DNA of 64,000 nt. It comes from Streptantibioticus_C sp963761325. GTDB taxonomy: Bacteria > Actinomycetota > Actinomycetes > Streptomycetales > Streptomycetaceae. The notes beneath the pieces were generated by a model, which saw only the letters and a list, made by a program, of their open reading frames with translations, was not told where the DNA came from and did not search any database. The stretch spans positions 620,001 through 684,000 of the forward strand of contig CAVXGZ010000008.1 of assembly GCA_963761325.1 (NCBI GenBank). Direction: 5' to 3'. The translations under genes were made by a program, and so were the position numbers. This document shows, in pieces, positions 25,036 to 33,677 of this stretch (positions are counted from its first letter, which is position 1; each line of letters starts with the position of its first letter).

Positions 25036-26823
25036 ATGCGAGGTCGCTCGGTCGTGCCACTCCTGCTGGCCGCAGCGGCGGTCACGCTCACCACGGCGGC
25101 ACCGCCCGCTCTGGCGACGCCCGCCCACCGGGAGTCTCTGATGGATCGTCAGATCCATTCGGTCATGTCGCGCATGACCCTCCAGGAGAAGGTCGGGCAG
25201 ATGTTCGTCTCCGAGGTCTACGGGGACAGCGCGACCACCACCGACGCGGCCGACGTGGCGGCCAACCAGAAGCTGTACGGGCCGAACGTGGACAACGGCG
25301 CCCAGTTGCTGGACACCTACCACCTCGGCGGCATCATCTACTTCACCTGGAGCGACAACCTCAACAGCCCGCAGCAGGTCGCGACGCTCTCCAACGGCCT
25401 GCAGCAGGCGGCCACCGCCGACCCGGACGGCGTACCGCTGCAGATCAGCACCGACCAGGAGGGCGGCGTGGTCAACCGCATCGGCGCGCCGGTCGCGGTC
25501 TCGCCGGGCAACATGGCCATCGGCGCCACCTTCAGCCCGTCGGTCGCCCGGAACGCCGCCTCGGTCAGCGGCACCGAGCTGCGGGCGATGGGCGTCAACA
25601 TGGACGACGCGCCCGTGGTGGACGTCAACACCAACCCGCTCAACAGCGCCGACGGCCCGCGCTCGTTCGGCGACAACCCCGCGATGGTCTCCGCGCTGGC
25701 CACCGCCGCGGTCGACGGCTACCAGTCGCACGGGGTCGCCGCGCAGGCCAAGCACTTCCCCGGGCTCGGCGACACCACCGTCAACACCGACAACGGCGTG
25801 GCGGTGACCAACCAGACCCGCGCGCAGATCATGGCCAAGGACATCCCGCCGTTCCGGGCGGCGATCAAGGCCGGCGTGAAGTCGATCATGGCGGCCCACA
25901 TCGTGGCCCCGGCGCTCGACCCCTCCGGCCTGCCGGCCAGCCTCTCCAAGCCGATCGTGACCGGGCTGCTGCGCGACACGCTGCACTACGACGGCGTGGT
26001 GGTCACCGACTCGCTGGGCGCCGCGGCGCTCGCCGCCATCCCGCAGGACCAGGTTATCCTCGATGCCATCAACGCTGGTGACGACGAACTCCTGATGCCC
26101 GCCGACCTGCCGTCGGCGGTTTCCACCGTGCTCTCGGCCGTGCAGTCCGGCACGCTGAGCACCGCCCGCATCGACCAGTCGGTCTACCGCATCCTGCGCA
26201 TGAAGTACGAGCTCGGCCTGTTCTCCGACCCGTACACCACCTCCGACCGGGTCACCGCCGAGGTCGGCACCCCGGCCCACCTGCAGACGATGGCCGACGC
26301 CGCGCAGCGCTCGATCACCCTGCTGCGCAACGACGACCACGTCCTGCCGCTGTCCGCCTCCTCCGGCAAGCACGTCCTGGTCACCGGCTGGGGCGTCAGC
26401 ACCACCAGCAACCTGGCCGCCTCGCTGACCGCGGCCGGCGTGTCCACCCAGCGGGTGTACACCGGCTCGCCCTCCCAGGCCGTCATCGACACCGCGGTGG
26501 CCGCCGCCAAGACCAGCGACGTCACGGTGGTGACGACGTACAACGCCTGGGGCGACACCACCCAGCAGAACCTGGTGAACCAGCTGCTGGCCACCGGCAA
26601 GCCGATCGTGGTGGTCGCGGTCGGCACCCCGTACGACCTGGCCTACTTCCCGCAGGCGCCGACCTACCTGGCCGCCTACGACTACCAGCCGGTCTCCACC
26701 ACCGCGCTGGCCGCCACGCTGCTGGGCCGGCAGCCGACCGGACACCTGCCGGTCACCGTGCCGACCGTCTCCGGAAACGGGACGATCCTGCGGTACGGAG
26801 CGGGTATGGACTACCGCCACTGA
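25036..26823 (+). CDS. Secreted two-domain GH3 beta-N-acetylglucosaminidase (NagZ-like)
   Basis: A 595-residue protein with a Sec signal ending near residue 26. The GH3 barrel has LQEKVGQMFV, ISTDQEGGVVNRIG, QAKHFPGLGDTTVNTDNG and the nucleophile region GVVVTDSLGAAAL. A C-terminal alpha/beta domain (about 400-595) resembles that of Bacillus NagZ. The loop after GDT lacks the His of the usual Asp-Ser-His acid/base motif. The start ATG has CGGAGG upstream. Divergent from namZ-amiE, it completes an exported AmiE/NamZ/NagZ set for dismantling peptidoglycan into GlcNAc, MurNAc and peptides. Confidence 0.82.
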   Translation: MRGRSVVPLLLAAAAVTLTTAAPPALATPAHRESLMDRQIHSVMSRMTLQEKVGQMFVSEVYGDSATTTDAADVAANQKLYGPNVDNGAQLLDTYHLGGIIYFTWSDNLNSPQQVATLSNGLQQAATADPDGVPLQISTDQEGGVVNRIGAPVAVSPGNMAIGATFSPSVARNAASVSGTELRAMGVNMDDAPVVDVNTNPLNSADGPRSFGDNPAMVSALATAAVDGYQSHGVAAQAKHFPGLGDTTVNTDNGVAVTNQTRAQIMAKDIPPFRAAIKAGVKSIMAAHIVAPALDPSGLPASLSKPIVTGLLRDTLHYDGVVVTDSLGAAALAAIPQDQVILDAINAGDDELLMPADLPSAVSTVLSAVQSGTLSTARIDQSVYRILRMKYELGLFSDPYTTSDRVTAEVGTPAHLQTMADAAQRSITLLRNDDHVLPLSASSGKHVLVTGWGVSTTSNLAASLTAAGVSTQRVYTGSPSQAVIDTAVAAAKTSDVTVVTTYNAWGDTTQQNLVNQLLATGKPIVVVAVGTPYDLAYFPQAPTYLAAYDYQPVSTTALAATLLGRQPTGHLPVTVPTVSGNGTILRYGAGMDYRH

Positions 26824-27817
26824 TGACGCACCGCCGCCCTCCTCCGGGCCGTCGTCACCGCGTCGCTGACCGGGCTGCTCGCCCTGGTCGGCGGCGCGGC
26901 GCCGGTTCCGGCGGGGGCGGCGGCCCGGCCGGTCGGTGACGGCGCGCGGATCGTCGCCCAGCGGCAGGTCGCGCCGCGCGAGCTGGACCTGACGATCCAC
27001 TCCCCCGCCCTCGGCGAGGACGCGAAGGTGCGGCTGCTGACCCCGGTCGGCTGGCAGCCGACCGGGCTGCGCCACTGGCCCACCCTGTGGCTGCTGCACG
27101 GCTGCTGCGACAGCTACACCAGTTGGACCTCGAAGGGCGGCATCGCCCGGATCCCGCAGCTGCGCCGGGTGCTGGTGGTCATGCCGGAGGCCGGCAAGGA
27201 CGGGTTCTACAGCGACTGGCTCCGGCACGGCACCGGCGACGCGCGCGGCTGGGAGAGCTTCCACCTGCTCGGAGGTGCTGCCGCTGCTGGACCGCTACTA
27301 CGGCGCCGGCCCCGACCGGGCGGTGGCGGGCCTGTCCATAGGGGGTTTCGGCGCGCTGTCCTACGCGGGACGCCATCCGGGGATGTTCCGGTCCGCCGCC
27401 TCCTTCAGCGGTCTGGCCGATCCGCTCTACGACCCCGGCGGCCCGAAGAACGTCCAGTCGATCGCCACCGACCACCACGACGACCCGCAGGCGCTGTGGG
27501 GGGACCCGGTCGCCGACCGCGCGGTGTGGGCCGCGCACGACCCGTACGAGCTGGCGCCGGCGCTGAGCGGGCTGCCGGTCTTCCTGTCCTGCGGCGACGG
27601 CAGCGCGGGTCCGCTCGACCACAAGAGCACCGCCAGCTCCGACGAGAAGCTGTACCTGGCGGAGAACCAGCACCTCGCGGACCGGCTGCACGACCTCGGC
27701 GACCAGCACCTGGTCACCGACTTCTACGGCGCCGGCACCCACACCTGGCCGTACTGGCAGCGGGAGCTGCAGCGCGCGCTGCCGATGCTGCTGGCCTCCA
27801 TCGGCGTGCCGGTCTGA
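26823..27817 (+). pseudogene. Secreted esterase (Ag85/esterase-D fold) broken by two +1 frameshifts
   Basis: The ATG overlaps the GH3 stop (TGATG). After about five codons the coding sense moves to frame 1, giving a signal peptide (LLRAVVTASLTGLLALVGG) and the hydrolase start LPTLWLLHGCCDSYTSW-like region to WESFHL. At about 27268 it moves to frame 2, continuing SEVLPLLDRYYGAGPDRAV, then the nucleophile elbow GLSIGGFGAL and the His region GAGTHTWPYW. Each shift needs one surplus base. Both halves keep normal codon bias, so inactivation is recent or the sequence has errors. Without them it would be a roughly 330-residue alpha/beta hydrolase. No frame-restoring start codon exists in frame 1 before a GTG at 27028. 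Confidence 0.7.
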
Positions 27818-27824
27818 CCCGCCG

Positions 27825-28319
27825 ATGCGCCTGCTGCTGACCTCCGACACCCACCTGCCCCGGCGGGCCAAACGGCTGCCCGAGCAGCTGCTCGACGAGA
27901 TCGCGCGCGCCGACGCGGTGGTGCACGCCGGCGACTGGACGGACGCCGCCACCCTCGACCTGTTCGCCGCCCGCGCCAGACTGCTGATCGGCGTGTACGG
28001 CAACAACGACGGCCCCGAGCTGCGCGCCCGGCTGCCGGAGGTGGCGCGCGCCGAACTGGGCGGGCTGCGCTTCGGCGTGGTCCACGAGACCGGCGCCGCC
28101 AAGGGCCGCGAGCGGCGCTGCGCCCAGCGCTTCCCCGATCTCGACGTGCTGGTGTTCGGCCACAGCCACATCCCGTGGGACTCGGTGGCGCCCGGCGGTC
28201 CCCGGCTGCTCAACCCCGGCTCCCCCACCGACCGCCGCAGCCAGCCGTACCGCACCTACCTCACCGCCGAAGCGGCGCGCGGAGCGCTGACGGACGTGGT
28301 GCTGCACCGGCTGGCCTGA
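27825..28319 (+). CDS. YfcE/MJ0936-type metallophosphoesterase
   Basis: A 164-residue calcineurin-like phosphoesterase. Metal-binding motifs appear in order: SDTHLPRR (residues 7-14), HAGDWTD, GNNDG, FGVVHETG and FGHSHIPW. The small size and motif spacing match YfcE-like phosphodiesterases, which hydrolyse model phosphodiesters; the physiological substrate is unknown. It starts 7 nt after the frameshifted esterase and may share its transcript. Confidence 0.85.
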   Translation: MRLLLTSDTHLPRRAKRLPEQLLDEIARADAVVHAGDWTDAATLDLFAARARLLIGVYGNNDGPELRARLPEVARAELGGLRFGVVHETGAAKGRERRCAQRFPDLDVLVFGHSHIPWDSVAPGGPRLLNPGSPTDRRSQPYRTYLTAEAARGALTDVVLHRLA

Positions 28320-28368
28320 CAACCGCGGCCTGCGCGTGTCGCATGCCGCGATACGGTACATATGCCCC

Positions 28369-30603
28369 ATGGCGGCGAATCAGCACAGCGATCCGGCCCA
28401 GACCCCGGGGCGGCTGGCCCGGCTCGGACGGTGGTGCGCCCGGCACTGGGTGACGGTGATCGTCACCTGGCTGATCGCGCTCGGCGCGCTGCACTGGGCG
28501 CAGAACACCTACGGCGGCAGCTACTCCGACGACTTCTCGCTGCCCGGCACGCAGTCGCAGACCGGGCTCGACGTGCTGCGGGCGCACGACCCGCAGGCCG
28601 GCGGCCTGAGCGGCACGGTCGTCCTGCACGACTCCTCAGGACCGCTGACCGGGGTGAGCGGCCAGATCGACCAGACGGTCAGCTCGCTGTCCGCCCTCCC
28701 CCACGTGCTGGCCGCCGTCAACCCGCTGCCGCCGCCCGGCTCGACCCAGCCCACCGGGGCGCTCTCCTCCGACGGGCGGATCGGCTACATCACCGTGCGG
28801 TTCGACACCAACCCCACCTCGTTGGGGAGTTCGTACCTGCACGGCGTCGACCAGGCGGTCCGGCCGCTGCGCTCCGCCGGGGTCGACGTGGAGTACGGCG
28901 GTCCGCTCGGCGAGCTGGCCCGGCCCAAGGGCGCCGACCTGACGAGCGAGGCGATCGGCTTCGGCGTCGCGGTCATCGTGCTGCTCGCCGCGTTCGGCAG
29001 CGTGCTGGCGGCGGCGTTCCCGCTGCTGTCCGCGCTGCTGAGCGTCATCGTCGGCATCAGCTGCCTGAGCCTGCTGGCCAACGTGTCCACCTTCGCCAGC
29101 GTGTCGCCGACGCTGGCGACCATGATCGGCCTCGGCGTCGGCATCGACTACGCGCTGTTCCTGATCACCCGCCACCGGCAGAACGTCATCGACGGCGTGG
29201 ACCCGGTGGCCGCGGCCGGCCGGGCGGCGGCCACCAGCGGCCGGGCGGTGCTGGTCTCCGGCTGCACGGTCATCGTCGCGCTGGCCGGGCTGTACGTCTC
29301 CCAGGTCGACTTCATCGGCAAGCTCGGCGTGGCCGCGGCCGTCACGGTGATCACCGCGGTCATCGGCGCGCTGACCCTGGTGCCCGCCCTGCTGGGGCTG
29401 GCCGGGCGGTCGATCGACCGGCTGCGGGTGCGCACCGCGGTGGCGGAGCCGGTCTCCGGCGCCGGACCCGGCGGCGGGCGGCCGGGCGGCGGCTGGCACC
29501 GGTACGCCCAGCGGGTCGAGCGGCACCCGTGGTGGTTCCTGCTCGGCGGGCTGTTCGTCATCGTGGTGCTGGCGATCCCGTTGTTCTCGATGCGGCTCGG
29601 GCACATCGACGACGGCGCCGACCCGACGAGCTTCACCGACCGGCGGGCCTTCGACCTGATCTCGCAGGGCTTCGGCCCGGGCGCCAACGGTCCGCTCACC
29701 CTCGTCGTCGACCAGACGAAGGTGCCCGCCGCGGACCGCTCGGCGCTGTCGGACAAGGTCTCCGCCGCGTTGAAGGACGTGCCGGGCGCGGCGAGCATCA
29801 CGCCGCCCAAGCCGACGAGCGACGGCGACCTGCTGCTGGCGACCGCGATCTCCACGTACGTGCCGCAGGCGGCCGGCACCACCGACCTGGACAACCGGCT
29901 CAAGGACACCGTGCTGCCCCAGGCGGTCGCCGGCACCGCGGCGAGGGGCTACGTGACCGGGACCACCGCCGCCCAGGTCGACTTCCTCGACATCGTCTCG
30001 GCGCGGCTGCCGCTGATCATCGGCGTGGTGGTGGCGCTGGCCTTCCTCATCATCCTCATGGTCTTCCGCGGCGTGCTGGTGGCCCTCAAGGCGGCGGCGC
30101 TCAACCTGCTGTCGATCGCCGCGTCGTACGGCGTGGTGGTGGCCGTCTTCCAATGGGGCTGGGGCGGGCCGCAGTTGGGCGTGTCGGGCACGGTGCCGAT
30201 CGAGAGCTACGTGCCGATGATGATGTTCGCCATCGTCTTCGGCCTGAGCATGGACTACGAGGTCTTCCTGCTCTCCCGGGTGCGCGAGGCGTGGCTGCGC
30301 ACCGGGGACAGCAAGGACAGCGTGGCGCACGCGCTGGAGATCACCGCCCGGGTCATCAGCTGCGCGGCGCTGATCATGGTGAGCGTGTTCGCCGCGTTCA
30401 TCCTGTCCGACAACATCGTGGTCAAGATGCTCGGCCTCGGCCTCGCCTTCAGCGTGCTGATCGACGCGACCGTGGTGCGCCTGCTGCTGGTGCCGGCCGT
30501 CATGACCCTGCTGGGCAGCCGGGCCTGGTGGACGCCGCGCTGGCTGGACCGCGTGATGCCGCACGTGGACCCGGAGGGCGCGCCGGTGTCGCCGAACGGC
30601 TAA
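28369..30603 (+). CDS. MMPL/RND-family membrane transporter
   Basis: A 744-residue polytopic protein with two MMPL halves. Each has one span, a large extracytoplasmic domain, then five spans. Signatures are GIDYALFLITRHRQ (about residue 260) and the second-half equivalent GLSMDYEVFLLSRVREAW, containing the Asp/Tyr residues used in proton coupling. Actinobacterial relatives export lipids or small molecules. ATG at 28369 follows an AT-rich stretch without a Shine-Dalgarno; an in-frame GTG at 28336 is an alternative. Its TAA overlaps the stop of the convergent APC permease gene. Confidence 0.87.
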   Translation: MAANQHSDPAQTPGRLARLGRWCARHWVTVIVTWLIALGALHWAQNTYGGSYSDDFSLPGTQSQTGLDVLRAHDPQAGGLSGTVVLHDSSGPLTGVSGQIDQTVSSLSALPHVLAAVNPLPPPGSTQPTGALSSDGRIGYITVRFDTNPTSLGSSYLHGVDQAVRPLRSAGVDVEYGGPLGELARPKGADLTSEAIGFGVAVIVLLAAFGSVLAAAFPLLSALLSVIVGISCLSLLANVSTFASVSPTLATMIGLGVGIDYALFLITRHRQNVIDGVDPVAAAGRAAATSGRAVLVSGCTVIVALAGLYVSQVDFIGKLGVAAAVTVITAVIGALTLVPALLGLAGRSIDRLRVRTAVAEPVSGAGPGGGRPGGGWHRYAQRVERHPWWFLLGGLFVIVVLAIPLFSMRLGHIDDGADPTSFTDRRAFDLISQGFGPGANGPLTLVVDQTKVPAADRSALSDKVSAALKDVPGAASITPPKPTSDGDLLLATAISTYVPQAAGTTDLDNRLKDTVLPQAVAGTAARGYVTGTTAAQVDFLDIVSARLPLIIGVVVALAFLIILMVFRGVLVALKAAALNLLSIAASYGVVVAVFQWGWGGPQLGVSGTVPIESYVPMMMFAIVFGLSMDYEVFLLSRVREAWLRTGDSKDSVAHALEITARVISCAALIMVSVFAAFILSDNIVVKMLGLGLAFSVLIDATVVRLLLVPAVMTLLGSRAWWTPRWLDRVMPHVDPEGAPVSPNG

Positions 30604-32183
30604 CGGGCCGCGCGGTGCCGGTGCTCGGGGCGGGGCGCGGCGGAGACCGGGATGGTCTCGTGGCGGAAGAACGCGGGCGCGATGTAGCGGTAGACGACCA
30701 TCAGGACCGCGCCGAGCAGCAGCGCGCCGATGCCGATGACGAACACGCCGCCCAGGTGCCAGTGGGGTGCGAACGGCAGCGTCCAGGAGGTGCTGCCGTA
30801 GTCCGGCGCCGCGTAGACGAAGCAGGCGTCGATGAAGAAGTACAGCAGCAGGATGCCGCCGAGGCCCGGCATGACCCCCTTCGTCCACAGGTCGCGGGCG
30901 GATCTGGTCAGCACCCTGCGGTAGTACCAGACGCAGGCGAAGCCGGTGAGCCCGTAGTAGAAGGCGATCATCAGCCCGATGGAACCGATGGAGTCGGCCA
31001 GGATGTTCTGGCTGAGCCGGGTCATCACGACGTAGAAGGCGACGGACGCCAGGCCCATGCCGACCGTGGACCAGGTCGGGGTGAGGAAGCGCGGGTGGAT
31101 GCGGGCGAAGTGCCGCGGGATGGCGCGGAAGGCGGCCATCGACAGCGTGGTGCGCGCGGTGGGCAGGATGGTGGTCTGGGTGGAGGCCGCGGCGGAGGTC
31201 AGCACCATGAAGATGAGCAGCTTGGCCAGGAACGAGCCGAAGCCGCTGGTGCCGAAGACCTCGCCCCCGAGGTTGGACAGCACGTCGTCGGAGGTGTTCG
31301 GGTTCCCCAGCCCGATGCCCTTGGTGCCGACCCCGGCGAACGCCTGCGAGGCGGTGGTGACCAGCAGGTACATCCCCAGCAGCAGCACGGTGGACAGCAC
31401 CGCCGCGCGGCCGGGGGTGCGGTTGCGGTCGGCGGTCTCCTCGTTGACCGAGACGGCGGTGTCCCAGCCCCAGTAGATGAAGACGGCGGCCAGCACGCCC
31501 TTGGTGAGCGCGTCGAGCGAGGAGACCGCGGCGGGGTTGAACCACGAGCCCTGCACGTGCGCGGACACGCTGGGCCCGCTGCCGTTGTAGACCTTGACCA
31601 GCGCGGTGACGCCCAGCACCAGCAGCATGATGACCTCGATGGTCAGCAGGACCTTCTGGCTGTTCGCCGAGATCTCGATGCCGATGTAGCAGATGAGCGT
31701 CATCAGCGCGATCCAGATCACGCCGACCACCGTGGTCCACAGGGTGCTGGCGGCCAGGCCGTCGGCGCCCACCAGCAGGAAGCCGTACTGCCCGGCGATC
31801 TGGGCGAGGTTGGCCATCACGATGATGTCGGCGGCCACGATCCCCCAGCCGCCCATCCACCCGGTGCGCGGTCCGAAGGCGCGCGCGGCCCAGGTGAAGG
31901 TGGTGCCGCAGTCCGGGTCGGCGTTGTTCAACTCCTTGTAGCCGTAGGCGATCAGCAGCATCGGGACGAAGCCGAGGATGATGATGATCGGCGACTGCAG
32001 GCCGACGACGGCGACCACCACGCCGAGGGTGGCGGCCAGACTGTAGGCGGGCGCCGTGGAGGCCAGGCCGATGACGGTGCTGGAGAGCAGGCCGAGGGCG
32101 CCGCTCTTGAGGCCCTTGTCGGTGGGCTCGTGCGACCCCACCGGTGGGGCGGCCGGGGACGGCCCGGCGGATGAGTCACCCAT
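30600..32183 (-). CDS. APC-superfamily amino-acid permease
   Basis: A 527-residue membrane protein with 12 or more predicted spans. The first helices read SGALGLLSSTVIGLASTAPAY, containing the backbone-exposed Gly-rich motif of APC transporters, then YKELNNADPDCGTTFTWAAR and WGWDTAVSVNEET on helix 6. The family imports amino acids or polyamines, and the substrate cannot be told. The start at 32183 has GGAGAG upstream; an ATG at 32357 would add a charged non-membrane extension. Stop codons of this gene and the MMPL gene share bases 30601-30602. Confidence 0.85.
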   Translation of the reverse strand: MGDSSAGPSPAAPPVGSHEPTDKGLKSGALGLLSSTVIGLASTAPAYSLAATLGVVVAVVGLQSPIIIILGFVPMLLIAYGYKELNNADPDCGTTFTWAARAFGPRTGWMGGWGIVAADIIVMANLAQIAGQYGFLLVGADGLAASTLWTTVVGVIWIALMTLICYIGIEISANSQKVLLTIEVIMLLVLGVTALVKVYNGSGPSVSAHVQGSWFNPAAVSSLDALTKGVLAAVFIYWGWDTAVSVNEETADRNRTPGRAAVLSTVLLLGMYLLVTTASQAFAGVGTKGIGLGNPNTSDDVLSNLGGEVFGTSGFGSFLAKLLIFMVLTSAAASTQTTILPTARTTLSMAAFRAIPRHFARIHPRFLTPTWSTVGMGLASVAFYVVMTRLSQNILADSIGSIGLMIAFYYGLTGFACVWYYRRVLTRSARDLWTKGVMPGLGGILLLYFFIDACFVYAAPDYGSTSWTLPFAPHWHLGGVFVIGIGALLLGAVLMVVYRYIAPAFFRHETIPVSAAPRPEHRHRAAR

Positions 32184-32441
32184 GACGCTCTCCGCTCCGC
32201 GCTCGGCGGGCTTTTCTGATTCACAGGATCTACCCGCCGGCCGGCCTGCACAACCGGAGGGTAAAGCACCGGCCAAGGATTGTTCCGGTCCGGAAACGCC
32301 GCGTTTCGAACGGTTCTGAAGGGTTTTCGTCACCGCCGTGCGCATTCGTTCGTACACGCATGGTATCCGCCACTGTGGGGCCGATAACGATCCTGGCCAC
32401 GATCTGGGCGGAGTTGGCGCACAGGCTTAAGCTCCGGGGCC
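32184..32441. other. Divergent intergenic region with a small palindrome
   Basis: It separates the APC gene (minus) from the 312-aa gene (plus). TTCCGG-T-CCGGAA (32282-32294) is a perfect 13-bp palindrome, about 100 nt upstream of the APC start. TAAGCT at 32428-32433 lies 8 nt before the plus-strand ATG at 32442 and may be its -10 box. Confidence 0.35.
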
Positions 32442-33380
32442 ATGCCGCTATTTGGATCCCGCCGGGGCGCGCCGCGCCTGGCTCCGGAGCTCGACGACGC
32501 CGCGCTGGGCCGGGTCCGCAAGCTCCTGTCGACCCCCGCGTCGCCCGGCATGCTCTCCATCCGGATCGACCAGGTGGAAGAGGTGCTCGGCGAACCGGCC
32601 GGCGACTGGGACCGGCGCATGCACCGGTTGCTGGTGCTGGCGTGGGCCGCCGACTCGCTGCTCGCGCAGTCCTGGCAGCGCCGCCGGCCGCGGGCCGCCG
32701 ATCCGCTGCTGCTGCAGGCGTGGATCGACCTGGTGCACGGGCGGCGCGCGGAGCGGCTGACGGATCCGCAGGGCCTGCTGGACGTCTGCTACCAGGCGGC
32801 CGATCTCGCCCCCGACGACCCGGCGCCGTGGATCGCGGTGCTCGGGGTGCTGCGGGTGCAGCGCCGGCCGCTGGCCGAGGTGCTGCCCGCCTGGCGCGAG
32901 GCGACGGCCCGGGACGCGTGGAACCGCGAGGCGCACATCCAGATGCTGGGCTACCTCTCGCCCGAGGAGTGCGGCTCGCCCGGCCAGGTACTGGACTTCA
33001 TCGACTCGATGCGGGCCGCCGTGCCGCCCGACGCGCCGACCGCGGGGGTGGAGCTGATCTCATTGGTCGAAAGGTTTCAGCGGACGGTCTCCGGCGGCGG
33101 CCTGACCGCCTTGATGGCCCGCGGCCAGTGGTCCCAGCCGCGCACCGCCGCCACGCTGGACCACGCGCTCGCCGAGTGGCCCAAGCCCGGCCACCTCACG
33201 CACGCCGAGGCACTCGCCGACCTCAACCTCCTCGCGTACACCCTGATACAGGCCAACCGGAGCGACGACGCGGCCCGGGTGTTCCCGGCGATCGCCGGCA
33301 CGGTGACCGCATGGCCCTGGGGACTCGGCGGCGACCCGGTACGGCAATTCACCCACTGGCAGAACCGGGCGCTCCAGTGA
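32442..33380 (+). CDS. Uncharacterised cytoplasmic protein, helical-repeat type
   Basis: A 312-residue soluble protein I do not recognise. It is helix-rich, with TPR-like spacing in the middle (LLQAWIDLVHGRRAERL, CYQAADLAPDDPAPWIAVLG) and a conserved-looking Trp-rich C-terminus (GTVTAWPWGLGGDPVRQFTHW). There is no signal or membrane segment. The ATG is 8 nt from a TAAGCT box without a Shine-Dalgarno, so it may be leaderless. The following permease has its own long upstream region, so the two are probably not an operon. Confidence 0.7.
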   Translation: MPLFGSRRGAPRLAPELDDAALGRVRKLLSTPASPGMLSIRIDQVEEVLGEPAGDWDRRMHRLLVLAWAADSLLAQSWQRRRPRAADPLLLQAWIDLVHGRRAERLTDPQGLLDVCYQAADLAPDDPAPWIAVLGVLRVQRRPLAEVLPAWREATARDAWNREAHIQMLGYLSPEECGSPGQVLDFIDSMRAAVPPDAPTAGVELISLVERFQRTVSGGGLTALMARGQWSQPRTAATLDHALAEWPKPGHLTHAEALADLNLLAYTLIQANRSDDAARVFPAIAGTVTAWPWGLGGDPVRQFTHWQNRALQ

Positions 33381-33400
33381 AATCACCCGTCACACCATGC

Positions 33401-33459
33401 TCAAATTGGGCTCAAGTGAGCCAAATTGGATTCAAGTAAACGTCAAGTACTGGTCAAGA
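33401..33459 (+). repeat. Phased TCAAGT direct repeats upstream of an APC permease
   Basis: TCAAAT/TCAAGT-type hexamers begin at 33401, 33412, 33421 (CCAAAT), 33432, 33443 and 33454 (TCAAGA). All steps are 11 nt except one of 9. CAAATTGG also occurs twice. The 11-nt spacing puts the copies on one face of DNA, as at SARP and PhoP sites, though the hexamer differs from published consensus. It lies about 220 nt before the permease start and just after the stop of the 312-aa gene. Confidence 0.6.
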
Positions 33460-33677
33460 CAAATAGTCGTATCGCTCGATAGTCCCTTGATTCACCGCCC
33501 CGACCTGCGAGGACATCCGCGCGGCGGACCGGACGCGGAACGTCACTACGCCGTCGCAGTTGCGGGGAAACACCCGTTGGAAGGTAACTATTCAGACAAC
33601 GTCCCTTTGCAGATCTGCGGCTACTCCCTAACCTGGGGCAACTTTCTAAACCCCTGTCCTCATTCGAGAGGCCCCTT

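Noticed and set aside
33460..33677. A c-di-AMP or other riboswitch before the APC permease
   Set aside because: I could not match the conserved motifs of known riboswitches, and no terminator hairpin precedes the start codon.
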